From Acuticoccus sp. MNP-M23 (GTDB lineage Bacteria; Pseudomonadota; Alphaproteobacteria; Rhizobiales; Amorphaceae), in contig NZ_CP133480.1 of NCBI RefSeq assembly GCF_031195445.1, positions 2,658,501-2,722,500 on the forward strand: a DNA stretch of 64,000 nt. Direction: 5' to 3'. Position numbers and translations under genes: made by a program. Under the pieces are notes generated by a model. That model saw only the letters and a list, made by a program, of their open reading frames with translations. It ran no database searches and was not told the DNA's origin. Position 1 is the first letter of the stretch. The number at the start of each line of letters is the position of its first letter. Shown piece by piece: positions 35,835-46,166 of the stretch.

Positions 35835-36722
35835 TTACGCCGGACCGGCGGCACGGAACGTCGCCCGCATCCGGCCGGCATCCGCCGGACGGCCCGTGAA
35901 CAGCTCGAATGCGCGCACGGCCTGGAACACGGCCATGCCTTCGCCCGAAAGGGTGTCGCAGCCGGCAGCCCGTGCGGCCGCGAGCAGCGCCGTCTGGAGC
36001 GGGAAATAGACAATGTCGGAGACCCAGTGGCGCGGCTGAAGAAACGCGGGATCCATCGGGGTGCCAGGCAGCTCGGCTGTGCCCACGGGGGTTGCGTTCA
36101 CGATGCCGTCTGCCGCGGCGGCGGCGCCGGCAAGCCTCTCCATCGGCACCGCCTCGCTCTCTCGCCCCACCGCTTTGCAGAGCGCTTGCGCAGCGCCTTC
36201 GCGCACGTCCGCCACCAGAATTTTCAAGGCGCCAAGGTCGCGAAGGGCATGGGCGACCGCGTTGCCCGCGCCGCCGGCGCCAATCAGAAGCACAGTCCCC
36301 ATGGCAGCATCCGGAAGGCCATTTTGGATATTCTGGACAAAGCCCCACAGGTCGGTGTTGTCGCCATGCCGCCTGCCGTCCTTGAACACGACCGTATTGA
36401 CCGCGCCGACGCGCTCTGCCGCATCCGACAGCGTATCCAGCAGCGCAACGACGTCCTGCTTGTAGGGGTAGGTGACATTGAGGCCGGCGAAGGCGCTTTG
36501 CTCCGCGCGGTCGATCACGTCCGCGAGGGAGCCTGCGGCGCCTCTGTCGGTGTCGAGCAGCGCGTAGTGGCAGGCAAGCCCCTGTGCCCGCGCCTCTGCT
36601 TCGTGCATGCGCGGCGTGCGCGACAGCGTGATCCCGCGACCGACGAGACCAAGGCGCATGGGCTGCGACGCGGACGCGATCGGTGCCTTGTCCCAGTCCC
36701 GCGATTTCGCCGGTTCGCTCAC
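35835..36722 (-). CDS. Shikimate dehydrogenase family protein (AroE/quinate dehydrogenase-like)
   Basis: About 295 residues. The substrate-binding N-domain has SRTPRMHEAEARAQGL and GLNVTYPYKQDVVALLD, where the lysine is the catalytic AroE lysine and D102-type NTDLWGF follows. The C-domain has the NAD(P)-binding GAGGAGNAVAHAL. It interconverts dehydroshikimate or dehydroquinate and shikimate or quinate. The divergent LRxG relatives in alphaproteobacteria are often catabolic, and its position beside a carboxylate importer suggests that. The start is uncertain: GTG 36722 is preferred by family alignment, with ATG 36659 possible. It is convergent with the LysR gene. Confidence 0.88.
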   Translation of the reverse strand: MSEPAKSRDWDKAPIASASQPMRLGLVGRGITLSRTPRMHEAEARAQGLACHYALLDTDRGAAGSLADVIDRAEQSAFAGLNVTYPYKQDVVALLDTLSDAAERVGAVNTVVFKDGRRHGDNTDLWGFVQNIQNGLPDAAMGTVLLIGAGGAGNAVAHALRDLGALKILVADVREGAAQALCKAVGRESEAVPMERLAGAAAAADGIVNATPVGTAELPGTPMDPAFLQPRHWVSDIVYFPLQTALLAAARAAGCDTLSGEGMAVFQAVRAFELFTGRPADAGRMRATFRAAGPA

Positions 36723-36946
36723 GCCAGATGGTTCTCTCGTGTGTCGCTGACCGGCAGGATTTTCGATCCGGTCCATCGCGTCAATCGCTTTGTGCCGTGC
36801 GGTTCGATTGCTGCGTTGCGCCATCGCACCCCGCCAGAGGCGCTGGAGCAGACGGGGCGTTCAGGCAGGACACGATCGCTGCTATCGTCTTGCATTCCCC
36901 GCTTGGGTGTCGGCGTGCAACACCCTTTCTGCCAGAGGTGAAAACG

Positions 36947-37219
36947 ATGCCCCAGGACCAATTTCTCCATGCACTCGCCCTGCTCCGGGCCGGGGACCTG
37001 CAACAGGGCCCCGAGATGGATAAGGCCCACCAGATCTGTCAGGCGCACGAGGGTTCGCCCCTGTTCGACTGGGTCCACGCATTGGTGCACCGGATTGAGG
37101 GCGACGATGCCAATGCCGGTTACTGGTACCGGCGCGCGGGCAAGACCCGCCATTCGGGATCGGTCGAAGAAGAATGGTCCATCATCCGGACAGCCGCAGG
37201 CCCGGTCCGGCCGAACTGA
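36947..37219 (+). CDS. Conserved small protein of unknown function, 90 residues
   Basis: A short soluble protein (MPQDQFLHALALLRAGDL start) with alternating helices that resemble a minimal tetratricopeptide unit: a first helix around HALALLRAGD, a second around DWVHALVHRIEGDDANAGYWYRRAG. I recall similar short proteins ending with a YWYRRAGR-type segment in alphaproteobacteria, but no function is known. The ATG at 36947 has AGAGGTG 6-12 nt upstream. It stands alone between the divergent aroE-like gene and the convergent MauG-like gene. Confidence 0.7.
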   Translation: MPQDQFLHALALLRAGDLQQGPEMDKAHQICQAHEGSPLFDWVHALVHRIEGDDANAGYWYRRAGKTRHSGSVEEEWSIIRTAAGPVRPN

Positions 37220-37310
37220 CATTCCGGCAGGCGCCCTGTTCCCGTAGATCCGATGCAGGATCGGGCAGCCGGTTCGCCCTTCCAATCAGCGGCCTGATCG
37301 AGCTTCCAAC

Positions 37311-38651
37311 CTAGCGGTCCACCGGCAGCCCGCTGGGGACGCTTTGCGGGATGCCGAGGCGCCCGGCCTTTGCGCTGTCCCCCGTTGCCGTGTTGAGGAA
37401 GGCAACCAGAAGGGCGACGTCCCCTGCGGTCAGCGTCACGTCAGGCCGCGCGACGGAGCCCAGCACCATGGCGCGTTCGGCGTCGTCGTCTCGCACCGCA
37501 AAATCGTCTGCGCCGGGCAGGGCCGGCAGGACGGCATCCTGCGGCCATGGCGCGTTGCGCGGGGCGGCGTGGTCGGCGATGAAGGCGGCGAGGTCGTCGT
37601 GCGCGCCGGCGTGGCCCCATGGGCCGGTGATCGCCACGTTGCGCAGCGGCGGGGTGCGGAACCGGTAGGCATCGGCGGCGCGGCCTGTCACCTCCATCCG
37701 CCCTTCGTCGCGCGCATGCCGCTCGAACCGCGCGCCCTTGCCGGGACCGAGCTGCGGTGCACCGGCGGCGTGGAACTGATGGTCGGTCAGAAGCGGCCCG
37801 CTGTGGCATTCGCTGCACCCGGCCTTGCCATAGAAGAGGGAAAGTCCGGCCAGAGCGTCGCCGGAGAGGGGCGTCTCGCCGGAGAGATGCCGGTCGAACG
37901 GGCTGTCGTCTGACCGCCATTCAACTTCCATGAACGCCGCTATGGCGTTGGACACGTCGGCAAAGCTGATCGGACGTCCAGCGGCGATCTCCGGGTCAGC
38001 GGCGGCAAACATCTGGAGGTAGGCGGGGATGGACGAGACGCGCCGCGCAATCAGTGCCCAGGCACCATCCGGGCCGGTGAGGTCGCCCTTGCGCACGGCA
38101 ACGGATATCTCGTTCTCGCCGTAGTGGCCGGCCATCTCGTCGGGGGAAATGGCCGGGAACATCGTCTGCGCGGCCAGAATGGTGTCGAAGCCCGCAGGCA
38201 TCTCGCTCTCCAGCGGCGTGCGAAGGCCGGAGGGGCGCGCGGGGTCCACCTCGATCCGCCCGTCGTGGAACAGGTGCACCATTTCGCGGGCGCCAAGGTT
38301 GAACAGCGGCTGCGCGTTCCGCGGCACGCGCTGCTCGGGCATGTTGTTTGGGTCGGCCACCCGGTCCGGGCCGAGCCCGATCCCGCCTTCGCCCAGCGAC
38401 AGCGCGAGCCCGTCGCCGGTGCCGAAGCGCGGGTGATGGCAACTGGCGCAGGCAATGTTGCGGTTTCCGGAGATGACCTTGTCGTAGAACAGAAGCTGTC
38501 CGAGCGCGGCTTCGGTCTCATTCACCGGGCGAAAATCCGCATCGCGCAAGGGGCGCGGCAGTTCTGGCGCGGGTGCAGCCTCATCCGCCTGTGCGGTGGT
38601 GACGAACGCCGCGAGGCAGAGTGCGAATATGCGGACCATGACGCGGACCAT
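37311..38651 (-). CDS. MauG-like dihaem cytochrome c peroxidase family protein
   Basis: A 446-residue exported protein with a signal peptide (MVRIFALCLAAFVTTAQA after a second possible start). Two c-type haem motifs are visible: CASCH at residues 68-72 and CSECH at 279-283. The layout GQLLFYDKVISGNRNIACASCHHP, then GLSLFYGKAGCSECHSGPL matches the bacterial cytochrome c peroxidase/MauG family, which reduces peroxide or carries out oxidative protein modification in the periplasm. No methylamine dehydrogenase or other obvious partner is near. Its substrate is unknown. It reads away from the RTX-type gene. Confidence 0.92.
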   Translation of the reverse strand: MVRVMVRIFALCLAAFVTTAQADEAAPAPELPRPLRDADFRPVNETEAALGQLLFYDKVISGNRNIACASCHHPRFGTGDGLALSLGEGGIGLGPDRVADPNNMPEQRVPRNAQPLFNLGAREMVHLFHDGRIEVDPARPSGLRTPLESEMPAGFDTILAAQTMFPAISPDEMAGHYGENEISVAVRKGDLTGPDGAWALIARRVSSIPAYLQMFAAADPEIAAGRPISFADVSNAIAAFMEVEWRSDDSPFDRHLSGETPLSGDALAGLSLFYGKAGCSECHSGPLLTDHQFHAAGAPQLGPGKGARFERHARDEGRMEVTGRAADAYRFRTPPLRNVAITGPWGHAGAHDDLAAFIADHAAPRNAPWPQDAVLPALPGADDFAVRDDDAERAMVLGSVARPDVTLTAGDVALLVAFLNTATGDSAKAGRLGIPQSVPSGLPVDR

Positions 38652-38752
38652 ACCGCGCCGAAGTCCCCGGTCAACTTCGTGAAAAACAGTTTCGCGACCG
38701 GTTGTAGAGGCGCCGAAGAAACAGCTTTGGGATGAGATTAGATGCTTTGTAG

Positions 38753-38864
38753 ATTGGATCTATAATTCTTCAATACTCAGTATTTCTATTGGAATTGAAG
38801 ACTTAAATATCCAATATTTGATGAAAATCCAATAACAACTTGCTTTATTGTCTGGGGCATTGGA
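38753..38864. promoter_or_regulatory. AT-rich promoter region of the RTX-propeller gene with five ATTGGA/TCCAAT motifs
   Basis: The region is sharply AT-rich against its surroundings. ATTGGA occurs at 38753, 38788 and 38859, and its complement TCCAAT at 38810 and 38828. A consensus -10 box TATAAT lies at 38761-38766 without a clear -35. A perfect 13-bp palindrome (AATACT-C-AGTATT) lies at 38772-38784. Together these suggest regulated transcription of the large secreted protein gene, with binding of an unidentified factor. The assignment is inference from base composition and repeats. Confidence 0.5.
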
Positions 38865-38902
38865 TGGAGCGGCATCGGAATATATGAGCAAGAGAGTCTA
38901 CA

Positions 38903-41900
38903 ATGTCCGGAGCCACCAATTTTCCCGTTTCTGGCGTCTTGTTGGGCGACCAGGGCGACTCCAGCGTGCCGGGGAGCGACAAGCTCTACCTTCTCGTCGA
39001 CAACAATGGTGACGGCGATGCGGCGGACGATGGCGAACGGGTGGTCTTCTACGATCAGTCGAACGCCGAAGGGCTGGGGAACGGCAATCCCACCGGCAAC
39101 ATCCTCAACATCGCCCAGGCATCCGACCTGTCGGTCTACTTTGGCGACGGCGACACCGATGCCGTCTACCGCCTGATCGACAACAACAACGATGGCGACG
39201 CCAACGACGCCGGCGAGTCGACCGAGTGGTTCTCCGAGGCGAACAATGCCGCAGGCTTCACGCTGCCCACTCCAAACGGCATTGAAGAGGGCGCGGACGG
39301 CGCAATCTATATCGTCAACGCGGGCGTCTCCTCTCGCCCGTCCGACGGGATCTACCGCACCGAAGACCTCAACGGCGACGGCGATGCCAATGACGCCGGC
39401 GAAGCCACCCTGTGGCTCGACCTCACCGAACTCGTGCCGACATCCTCGCCCTACGACCTCTCCTTCATCGGCGACCGCGGCTATCTGATCGACCCGTCGG
39501 GCAGCGCGGAGGATGCCATCTACACCTTCCGCGACGAAGACGGTTCCGGCGCCATCGAGGCCGACGAATTCTCGGTCTTTGCCACCAAGACCCAGACCGG
39601 CGCGCCGATCGACTTCACCGCGGCGGCTGATGGCGATTCGATGGTGGTGTGGGAGTGGCTGGACCGTGACGAGGGCGTCAACAGCGTCGTCCGCCTCGAA
39701 GACCTCGACGGGTCGGGCGCCATCGACCAGCCGGACGAGACGGTCGAGATCTGGAACACCGACCAGCTTCCGGGCATCTTCGACACGCTGGCGGGCTTCT
39801 CCATCGCCGCCAGCGGTGACGGGCAGATTGCGCTGACCTCCAACGATTCCGGCGCATCCGGCGACAACGTCTACCTCCTGACCGACCGCAACGGCGACGG
39901 CGACTATTTCGACACCGGCGAGACCAACGTCCTGGCCTCCCGCGCGTTCGACGAGGATACGCTCGCCCGCCCGCGCTCGGTGGAATTTTACGAAGGTGCG
40001 GTGCAGCCGGCGAACATCACCGCCAGCGCCGGCAACCACTTCTCGATCTTCCTCGATACCGAAACCAACACCGTCTATGGCGCCGGCGAAAACCTGTACG
40101 GCCAGCTCGGCCAGGGCGGCCCCGGCTTTGATGTGAACACCCCCGTGCCGCTGGAAATGCCGGACGGTTTCAACGAAACCATCGTGTCGGTCTCGGCCGG
40201 GATGCTGCACGGCTCGCTACTGACCGAAAGCGGCGACGTCTATGTCTGGGGTTTCGGCAACACCGGGCGCCTCGGGCTGGGCGACCAGGAAAACCGCTTT
40301 GCCGCAACCAAACTCACCGGCGTGCTGGATGACGCCAATGTGGTCATCGTCGAAAACGGCAACGGCGTATCCTTCGCCATCACCGACACCGGCGATCTGT
40401 ACGGCTGGGGCCAGAACACCAGCGGCCAGCTCGGCCTCGGCGATGAAGTGAACCGCTACGAGCCGGCAAAGATCGATATTGACGGCAAGACGGTGGTGTC
40501 CGTCTCATCCGGCACCTCGCACACGCTGGTGCTGACGTCGGACGGCGCGGTCTACGGCTTCGGCGGCAACCGCGATGGCGAGGCCGATCCGGACGCGCTG
40601 GAAGGCCCCGGCGATCCGGTCAACGAGATCCTGACGCCGCAGCTGGTCGAAGGATTGCCGGACGACATCGTTTCGGTCACGGCAGACACCTCCACCTCAT
40701 TCGCCGTCACGTCGGACGGCCGGGTGTTCGGCTGGGGCGAGAATGAGTTCGGCCAGCTCTTCGTGGGTGACGACAATGGCGATGGCACCTTCACCCGCAC
40801 CGATTACAAGGTTCTGGAGCCGCGCGAACTGACCGAGCTGCCCGATGACGTGATCGACGTGAAGGCGGGTGGACGCTGGGCCGTGGCGCTGACCGATGAC
40901 GGCGACGTCTTCATGTGGGGGCGGAACGATGACGGGCCCAGCGGCGGCCTTGACGGAGACCCGGATGCCACCTCGGATGCCTTCTTCTATCCGGTGGAGA
41001 TTGCGGCGCTGGACGATGTGAACATCGTCTCCATTGCAAACGGCCCGAACAGCATCCTTGCCACTGGCGAAGACGGGACGGTGTACGCCTTCGGCCTCAA
41101 CGGTGACGGGCGCCTCGGCGTGGATACCGGCGGGGCCACCGTGTTCGATCCCGTCATCGTCGACTTCAACACGGCGGACGACGTGCCGGTCCTGTTGACC
41201 GCGACGCCTTCGCTCAACGGGCGCGACGTTGCCGCCAACACAGCGGTGAGCCTCACCTACACCGAGGATGTGTTTGCCGCCGAAGGCACGATCCGCATCG
41301 TCAACCGCAATGACCCGGACGACGTGATCACCGTCGACGTGAGCGACCGCAAGGCCGTCTCCATCGATGGCGATACCGTGACCATCGAGCCCGGCGTGAC
41401 CTTCGCGCTCGATACCGCGTACGCCGTGCAGATCACCGACGGCGCCTTTGTGGATGCCGACGGGCAGGCCGCCGCGGGGATCGCGAATGACGATCTCAGC
41501 ACCTACCGCTTCACGATCGGCGAGGAGGCTATTGCCGATGGCCAGAAGCTGAATGCCGACGGTGATACGCTGCTGCGCGGGACCGCGGGGCAAGACACGC
41601 TGCATGGCGATGACGCCGGCAACATGATGCACGGCGATGCGGGCGAGGACATGCTCATCGGCTACGGCGGCACCGATTCCCTTTATGGCGGTGACAACAA
41701 CGACCTCATCGGCGGCAAGGGCGGCAACGACGCGATCTATGGCCAGGCCGGCAATGACGATCTGCGCGGGGGCGGCGGCAATGACACCATCCGCGGCGGT
41801 GCCGGGAACGACGATATCAATGGCGGCGCCGGCAACGACAGCGTTGCAGGCCAGGCCGGCGAGGACCTGATCTTCGGCGTGGGCGGCGACGACCGGATCA

Positions 41901-42367
41901 ACGGCGGCGACGGCAACGACAAGCTCAATGGCGGTGCCGGCAACGACACGCTGAACGGCCAGAATGGCGACGATGTCGTGAACGGCGGCGCAGGCCACGA
42001 CTTCGTTCTCGGCCGCGATGGTGACGACAATCTTTCAGGCGGTGGAGGCGATGACATCGTGCGGGGTGGCGCTGGCGACGATACGCTGAGCGGCGATGGC
42101 GGCAACGACCTCCTGATCGGCGACGGCGGGGACGACATCTTCATCTTCCGCAACGGTGCCGATGCCGGCAACGACAAGGTGAACGGCAATTTTGACGGCG
42201 AAGACATCATCGCGCTGCACAATTCCGGCTTCGACAGCTTCGAGGCGCTGCAGTCGGTGATGGCCGATGTGGGCGACAACGTGGAGATCACGCTGGGCAG
42301 CAACACGCTGACCGTGCTGGGCACCGACCTTGCCGCGCTCGATGCGTCGGACTTCATCTTCGCCTGA
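38903..42367 (+). CDS. Large secreted-type protein: calcium-loop propeller + RCC1 propeller + Ig-like domain + RTX repeats
   Basis: 1154 residues, no classical signal peptide. Residues about 25-365 hold six loops of the form DNNGDGDAADDGE, DLNGDGDANDAGE or DEDGSGAIEADE, evenly spread as in a beta-propeller with calcium-binding turns. Residues 370-755 are RCC1 repeats (VYVWGFGNTGRLGLGD, LYGWGQNTSGQLGLGD and others). Residues 758-875 resemble a bacterial Ig-like SwmB/Big_5 domain. Residues 885-1090 are about 20 RTX nonapeptides (GGAGNDTL type), and the C-terminus ends LDASDFIFA, typical of type I secretion substrates. It probably folds in external calcium as an adhesin or enzyme scaffold. No secretion genes are in the window. 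Confidence 0.9.
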   Translation: MSGATNFPVSGVLLGDQGDSSVPGSDKLYLLVDNNGDGDAADDGERVVFYDQSNAEGLGNGNPTGNILNIAQASDLSVYFGDGDTDAVYRLIDNNNDGDANDAGESTEWFSEANNAAGFTLPTPNGIEEGADGAIYIVNAGVSSRPSDGIYRTEDLNGDGDANDAGEATLWLDLTELVPTSSPYDLSFIGDRGYLIDPSGSAEDAIYTFRDEDGSGAIEADEFSVFATKTQTGAPIDFTAAADGDSMVVWEWLDRDEGVNSVVRLEDLDGSGAIDQPDETVEIWNTDQLPGIFDTLAGFSIAASGDGQIALTSNDSGASGDNVYLLTDRNGDGDYFDTGETNVLASRAFDEDTLARPRSVEFYEGAVQPANITASAGNHFSIFLDTETNTVYGAGENLYGQLGQGGPGFDVNTPVPLEMPDGFNETIVSVSAGMLHGSLLTESGDVYVWGFGNTGRLGLGDQENRFAATKLTGVLDDANVVIVENGNGVSFAITDTGDLYGWGQNTSGQLGLGDEVNRYEPAKIDIDGKTVVSVSSGTSHTLVLTSDGAVYGFGGNRDGEADPDALEGPGDPVNEILTPQLVEGLPDDIVSVTADTSTSFAVTSDGRVFGWGENEFGQLFVGDDNGDGTFTRTDYKVLEPRELTELPDDVIDVKAGGRWAVALTDDGDVFMWGRNDDGPSGGLDGDPDATSDAFFYPVEIAALDDVNIVSIANGPNSILATGEDGTVYAFGLNGDGRLGVDTGGATVFDPVIVDFNTADDVPVLLTATPSLNGRDVAANTAVSLTYTEDVFAAEGTIRIVNRNDPDDVITVDVSDRKAVSIDGDTVTIEPGVTFALDTAYAVQITDGAFVDADGQAAAGIANDDLSTYRFTIGEEAIADGQKLNADGDTLLRGTAGQDTLHGDDAGNMMHGDAGEDMLIGYGGTDSLYGGDNNDLIGGKGGNDAIYGQAGNDDLRGGGGNDTIRGGAGNDDINGGAGNDSVAGQAGEDLIFGVGGDDRINGGDGNDKLNGGAGNDTLNGQNGDDVVNGGAGHDFVLGRDGDDNLSGGGGDDIVRGGAGDDTLSGDGGNDLLIGDGGDDIFIFRNGADAGNDKVNGNFDGEDIIALHNSGFDSFEALQSVMADVGDNVEITLGSNTLTVLGTDLAALDASDFIFA

Positions 42368-42396
42368 GTGCGAAGGCGCCCGGAGGGGTCTGATCA

Positions 42397-42425
42397 GGGC
42401 GGTGCCTCCGGGTGCCGCCCTTTTT
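42397..42425 (+). terminator. Intrinsic terminator of the RTX-propeller gene
   Basis: GGGCGG (42397-42402) and CCGCCC (42415-42420) form a stem followed by TTTTT. An upstream 12-nt arm at 42375-42386 can also pair with 42405-42416 (one G-U), giving a longer alternative stem ending just before the T-tract. It lies 30 nt after the stop codon. Confidence 0.75.
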
Positions 42426-42437
42426 CTCGTGGGTGCG

Positions 42438-43421
42438 CTATGGCGCGGCGGCCTTGCGGGCAATGTCCGAAAGCAGCGATGGTCCGCCAAAGCCGCCTGA
42501 CTTGGTGAGAAGGGTGAACGGCCCGGCCGACGAAACCGGCACGCCCGGCAGCGCCTCGCCATGAAGTTCCAGAATGTCGATCCCGAGGATCGCAAGGATG
42601 GCGTTGGCGGTCTCCCCGCCACAGGCCAGAACCGTTGCAGGGCAGGTCGCGCGGATGGCGGCAGCAACATCTGCGGCGAAACGCATGCCGCTCGCCGCCA
42701 CGTCTTCCGCCACGGCCGACGTCTGCCGCATCAGGCTGACCCCCGCGCACGGTTCGCCGGCGGTGCCCAGCAACTTGTCGATCTGCTCCATGGTGACCGG
42801 ATCGCGCGAGCCGATGGCAAACAGGATCGGCTCGCCAAAGGGCGGGGCGGCGGGCGGGGTGGCGGCCATGTCTTCGGCCAGCGCCAGCGAAAGGCCTGCC
42901 GCGCCCACCAGCAGAGCATCGCCCGCCCGTGCCACAACTTGGTCGAGGTCCGCCTGCACGGTGGCATCGCACACCTCGACCGTCTGGCTGCAGGCGGCGA
43001 AGGCGGGCGCGACCCGGATGGGGCGGTCGACGCCGGCGCCGGTGACGGCGCCATTTTCAACGGTGCGGCCCAGAAGGGGCACAGCGGGGCAGACAAGCGC
43101 GCGGTCCATGCCGAACGCGCGCGCAAGCGCGTCGGTCTCGGCCGCCACATGGCCCTTGAGGCGCGAATCCACCTTCTTGAAGACGCGCTGCGGGTGAAGG
43201 CTGGCGGCGGCGACAGCGTCAATGGCGCGGCGGGCGTCCGCCACGGTGCCTTCGCGCGAGGCGGTGCTGACCGCCACGATCTGGGCGTCCGCCGGCAAGG
43301 CGGAAAGGGCGCCCGGATGGCGGGCGACGGCGGTTTTCAGGCCGCGGGCTGCAAAGGCTGCTGCGCTGTCCAGCGCGCCGGTGAGATCGTCCGCGACGAT
43401 GAGGAGGCGCGGACGGCCCAA
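42438..43421 (-). CDS. DUF1537 four-carbon acid sugar kinase family protein
   Basis: A 327-residue kinase of the DUF1537 (OtnK/DtnK) family, which phosphorylates D-threonate, D/L-erythronate or related acid sugars at C4. The N-terminal LLIVADDLTGALDSAA and FKKVDSRLKGHVAAETDAL are diagnostic; the C-terminal half has ACGGETANAIL and a glycine-rich nucleotide site. It is shorter than typical members (about 400-430 residues). It begins with TTG one base after the DUF475 gene. A PdxA2 gene, the usual partner that oxidises and decarboxylates the 4-phosphate, lies at 52099 under the divergent promoter of the same locus. Confidence 0.88.
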   Translation of the reverse strand: MGRPRLLIVADDLTGALDSAAAFAARGLKTAVARHPGALSALPADAQIVAVSTASREGTVADARRAIDAVAAASLHPQRVFKKVDSRLKGHVAAETDALARAFGMDRALVCPAVPLLGRTVENGAVTGAGVDRPIRVAPAFAACSQTVEVCDATVQADLDQVVARAGDALLVGAAGLSLALAEDMAATPPAAPPFGEPILFAIGSRDPVTMEQIDKLLGTAGEPCAGVSLMRQTSAVAEDVAASGMRFAADVAAAIRATCPATVLACGGETANAILAILGIDILELHGEALPGVPVSSAGPFTLLTKSGGFGGPSLLSDIARKAAAP

Positions 43422-43422
43422 C

Positions 43423-44466
43423 CTATTCGGCGGCGTAGCGGCGGTTGAACCGCACGGAGGAGACCAGCGAAAGTCCGATCATTCCGGCGCCAATCAGCCC
43501 GGTGATGACCTCCGGCACATGGACGATGCTCTGGAGGTACATGATCACCGAGAGGACGAAGATCGAGTAAAACGCGCCGTGCTCGAGGTAGCGGAACTGG
43601 CGCAACGTCTGCCGCTGGACGAGCATGATGGTCATGGAGCGGACATAGACCGCGCCGATCCCGAGGCCGATGGCGATGAGGAAGAGGTTCTGCGTCAGCG
43701 CAAAGGCCCCGATCACACCGTCGAAGCTGAACGAGGCGTCCAGCACTTCGAGGTAGAGGAAGGCGCCCAGGCCGCCGACGCGGGCGGTGTCGCGCGCCGC
43801 CTGCTTGGCGTCCAGCACATGGCCCAGCGTGTCGACGGCGTTGAACACCACCAGGCCGAGGGCTGCGGCGAACATGAAGTCGTAGGCATCGGAATCGGGC
43901 AGAAGCAGCGTGAACACCAGCATGGCGCAAAGGACCACGCCATAGGCCATGCCGCGGACGGAGGCGCAGCGGCGAAGGCGCGATTCCACCCGCTTCAGCC
44001 AGTCGATTTCTTTTTCTTCGTCAATGAAATAGCAAAGCGCGACCATCATCAGGAACGTGCCGCCGAAGGCTGCAATGGACACGTGTGCGTCGGCGATGAT
44101 GGCGGCGTACTGGGCCGGCTCGTAGGCGGCGAGGCGGATGGCCTCGATGGGGCCGATCTTGGCTGCGATGGCAACCACCGCCAGCGGGAAGATGATGCGC
44201 ATCCCGAACACGGCGATGAGGATGCCCCAGGTGAGGAAGCGGCGCTGCCAGACCTCGCTCATTTCCTTCAGCTTGTTGGCGTTCACGATCGCATTGTCGA
44301 ACGACAGCGAGATCTCCAGCACCGCCAGCACGCTGCCCACCAGCAGGAACGATACCGCACCGCCGAGGTTGCCGGTGGTGTTGTAGCCCAGCCAGAATGC
44401 CAGGATCAGGCCGAGCGCGGTCACGCACAGCGGAAAGGTGAGGTCGCGAAGCATCGACCGCGTCAT
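43423..44466 (-). CDS. DUF475 (TerC-superfamily) integral membrane protein
   Basis: A 347-residue protein with about eight to nine membrane segments. The conserved acidic motifs in membrane segments (LEISLSFDNAIVNA near residue 50 and LYLEVLDASFSFDGVIGAF near 235) are the TerC/DUF475 metal-binding hallmark. Relatives take part in metal-ion export or tellurite resistance. Its link to sugar-acid catabolism is unclear, yet it is placed one base upstream of the DUF1537 kinase gene and 56 nt after the peptide-type ATPase gene, on the same strand. It may carry a metal needed by the pathway enzymes; that is speculation. Confidence 0.88.
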   Translation of the reverse strand: MTRSMLRDLTFPLCVTALGLILAFWLGYNTTGNLGGAVSFLLVGSVLAVLEISLSFDNAIVNANKLKEMSEVWQRRFLTWGILIAVFGMRIIFPLAVVAIAAKIGPIEAIRLAAYEPAQYAAIIADAHVSIAAFGGTFLMMVALCYFIDEEKEIDWLKRVESRLRRCASVRGMAYGVVLCAMLVFTLLLPDSDAYDFMFAAALGLVVFNAVDTLGHVLDAKQAARDTARVGGLGAFLYLEVLDASFSFDGVIGAFALTQNLFLIAIGLGIGAVYVRSMTIMLVQRQTLRQFRYLEHGAFYSIFVLSVIMYLQSIVHVPEVITGLIGAGMIGLSLVSSVRFNRRYAAE

Positions 44467-44522
44467 CTGGATACTCCCGTACTATCCGCGCGTTGCCGCG
44501 GGAAGGTGTTGCAACGCGCAGA

Positions 44523-46158
<1,636 letters not shown>

Positions 46159-46166
<8 letters not shown>

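Noticed and set aside
41560-42160. Repeated DNA encoding RTX nonapeptides as a CRISPR or tandem-repeat array
   Set aside because: The repeats are degenerate 27-bp coding units matching GGxGxDxL peptides, with no constant repeat or unique spacers.
38903-42367. RCC1 repeats as a sign of eukaryotic contamination
   Set aside because: The same uninterrupted frame continues into bacterial RTX repeats and ends at an intrinsic terminator.
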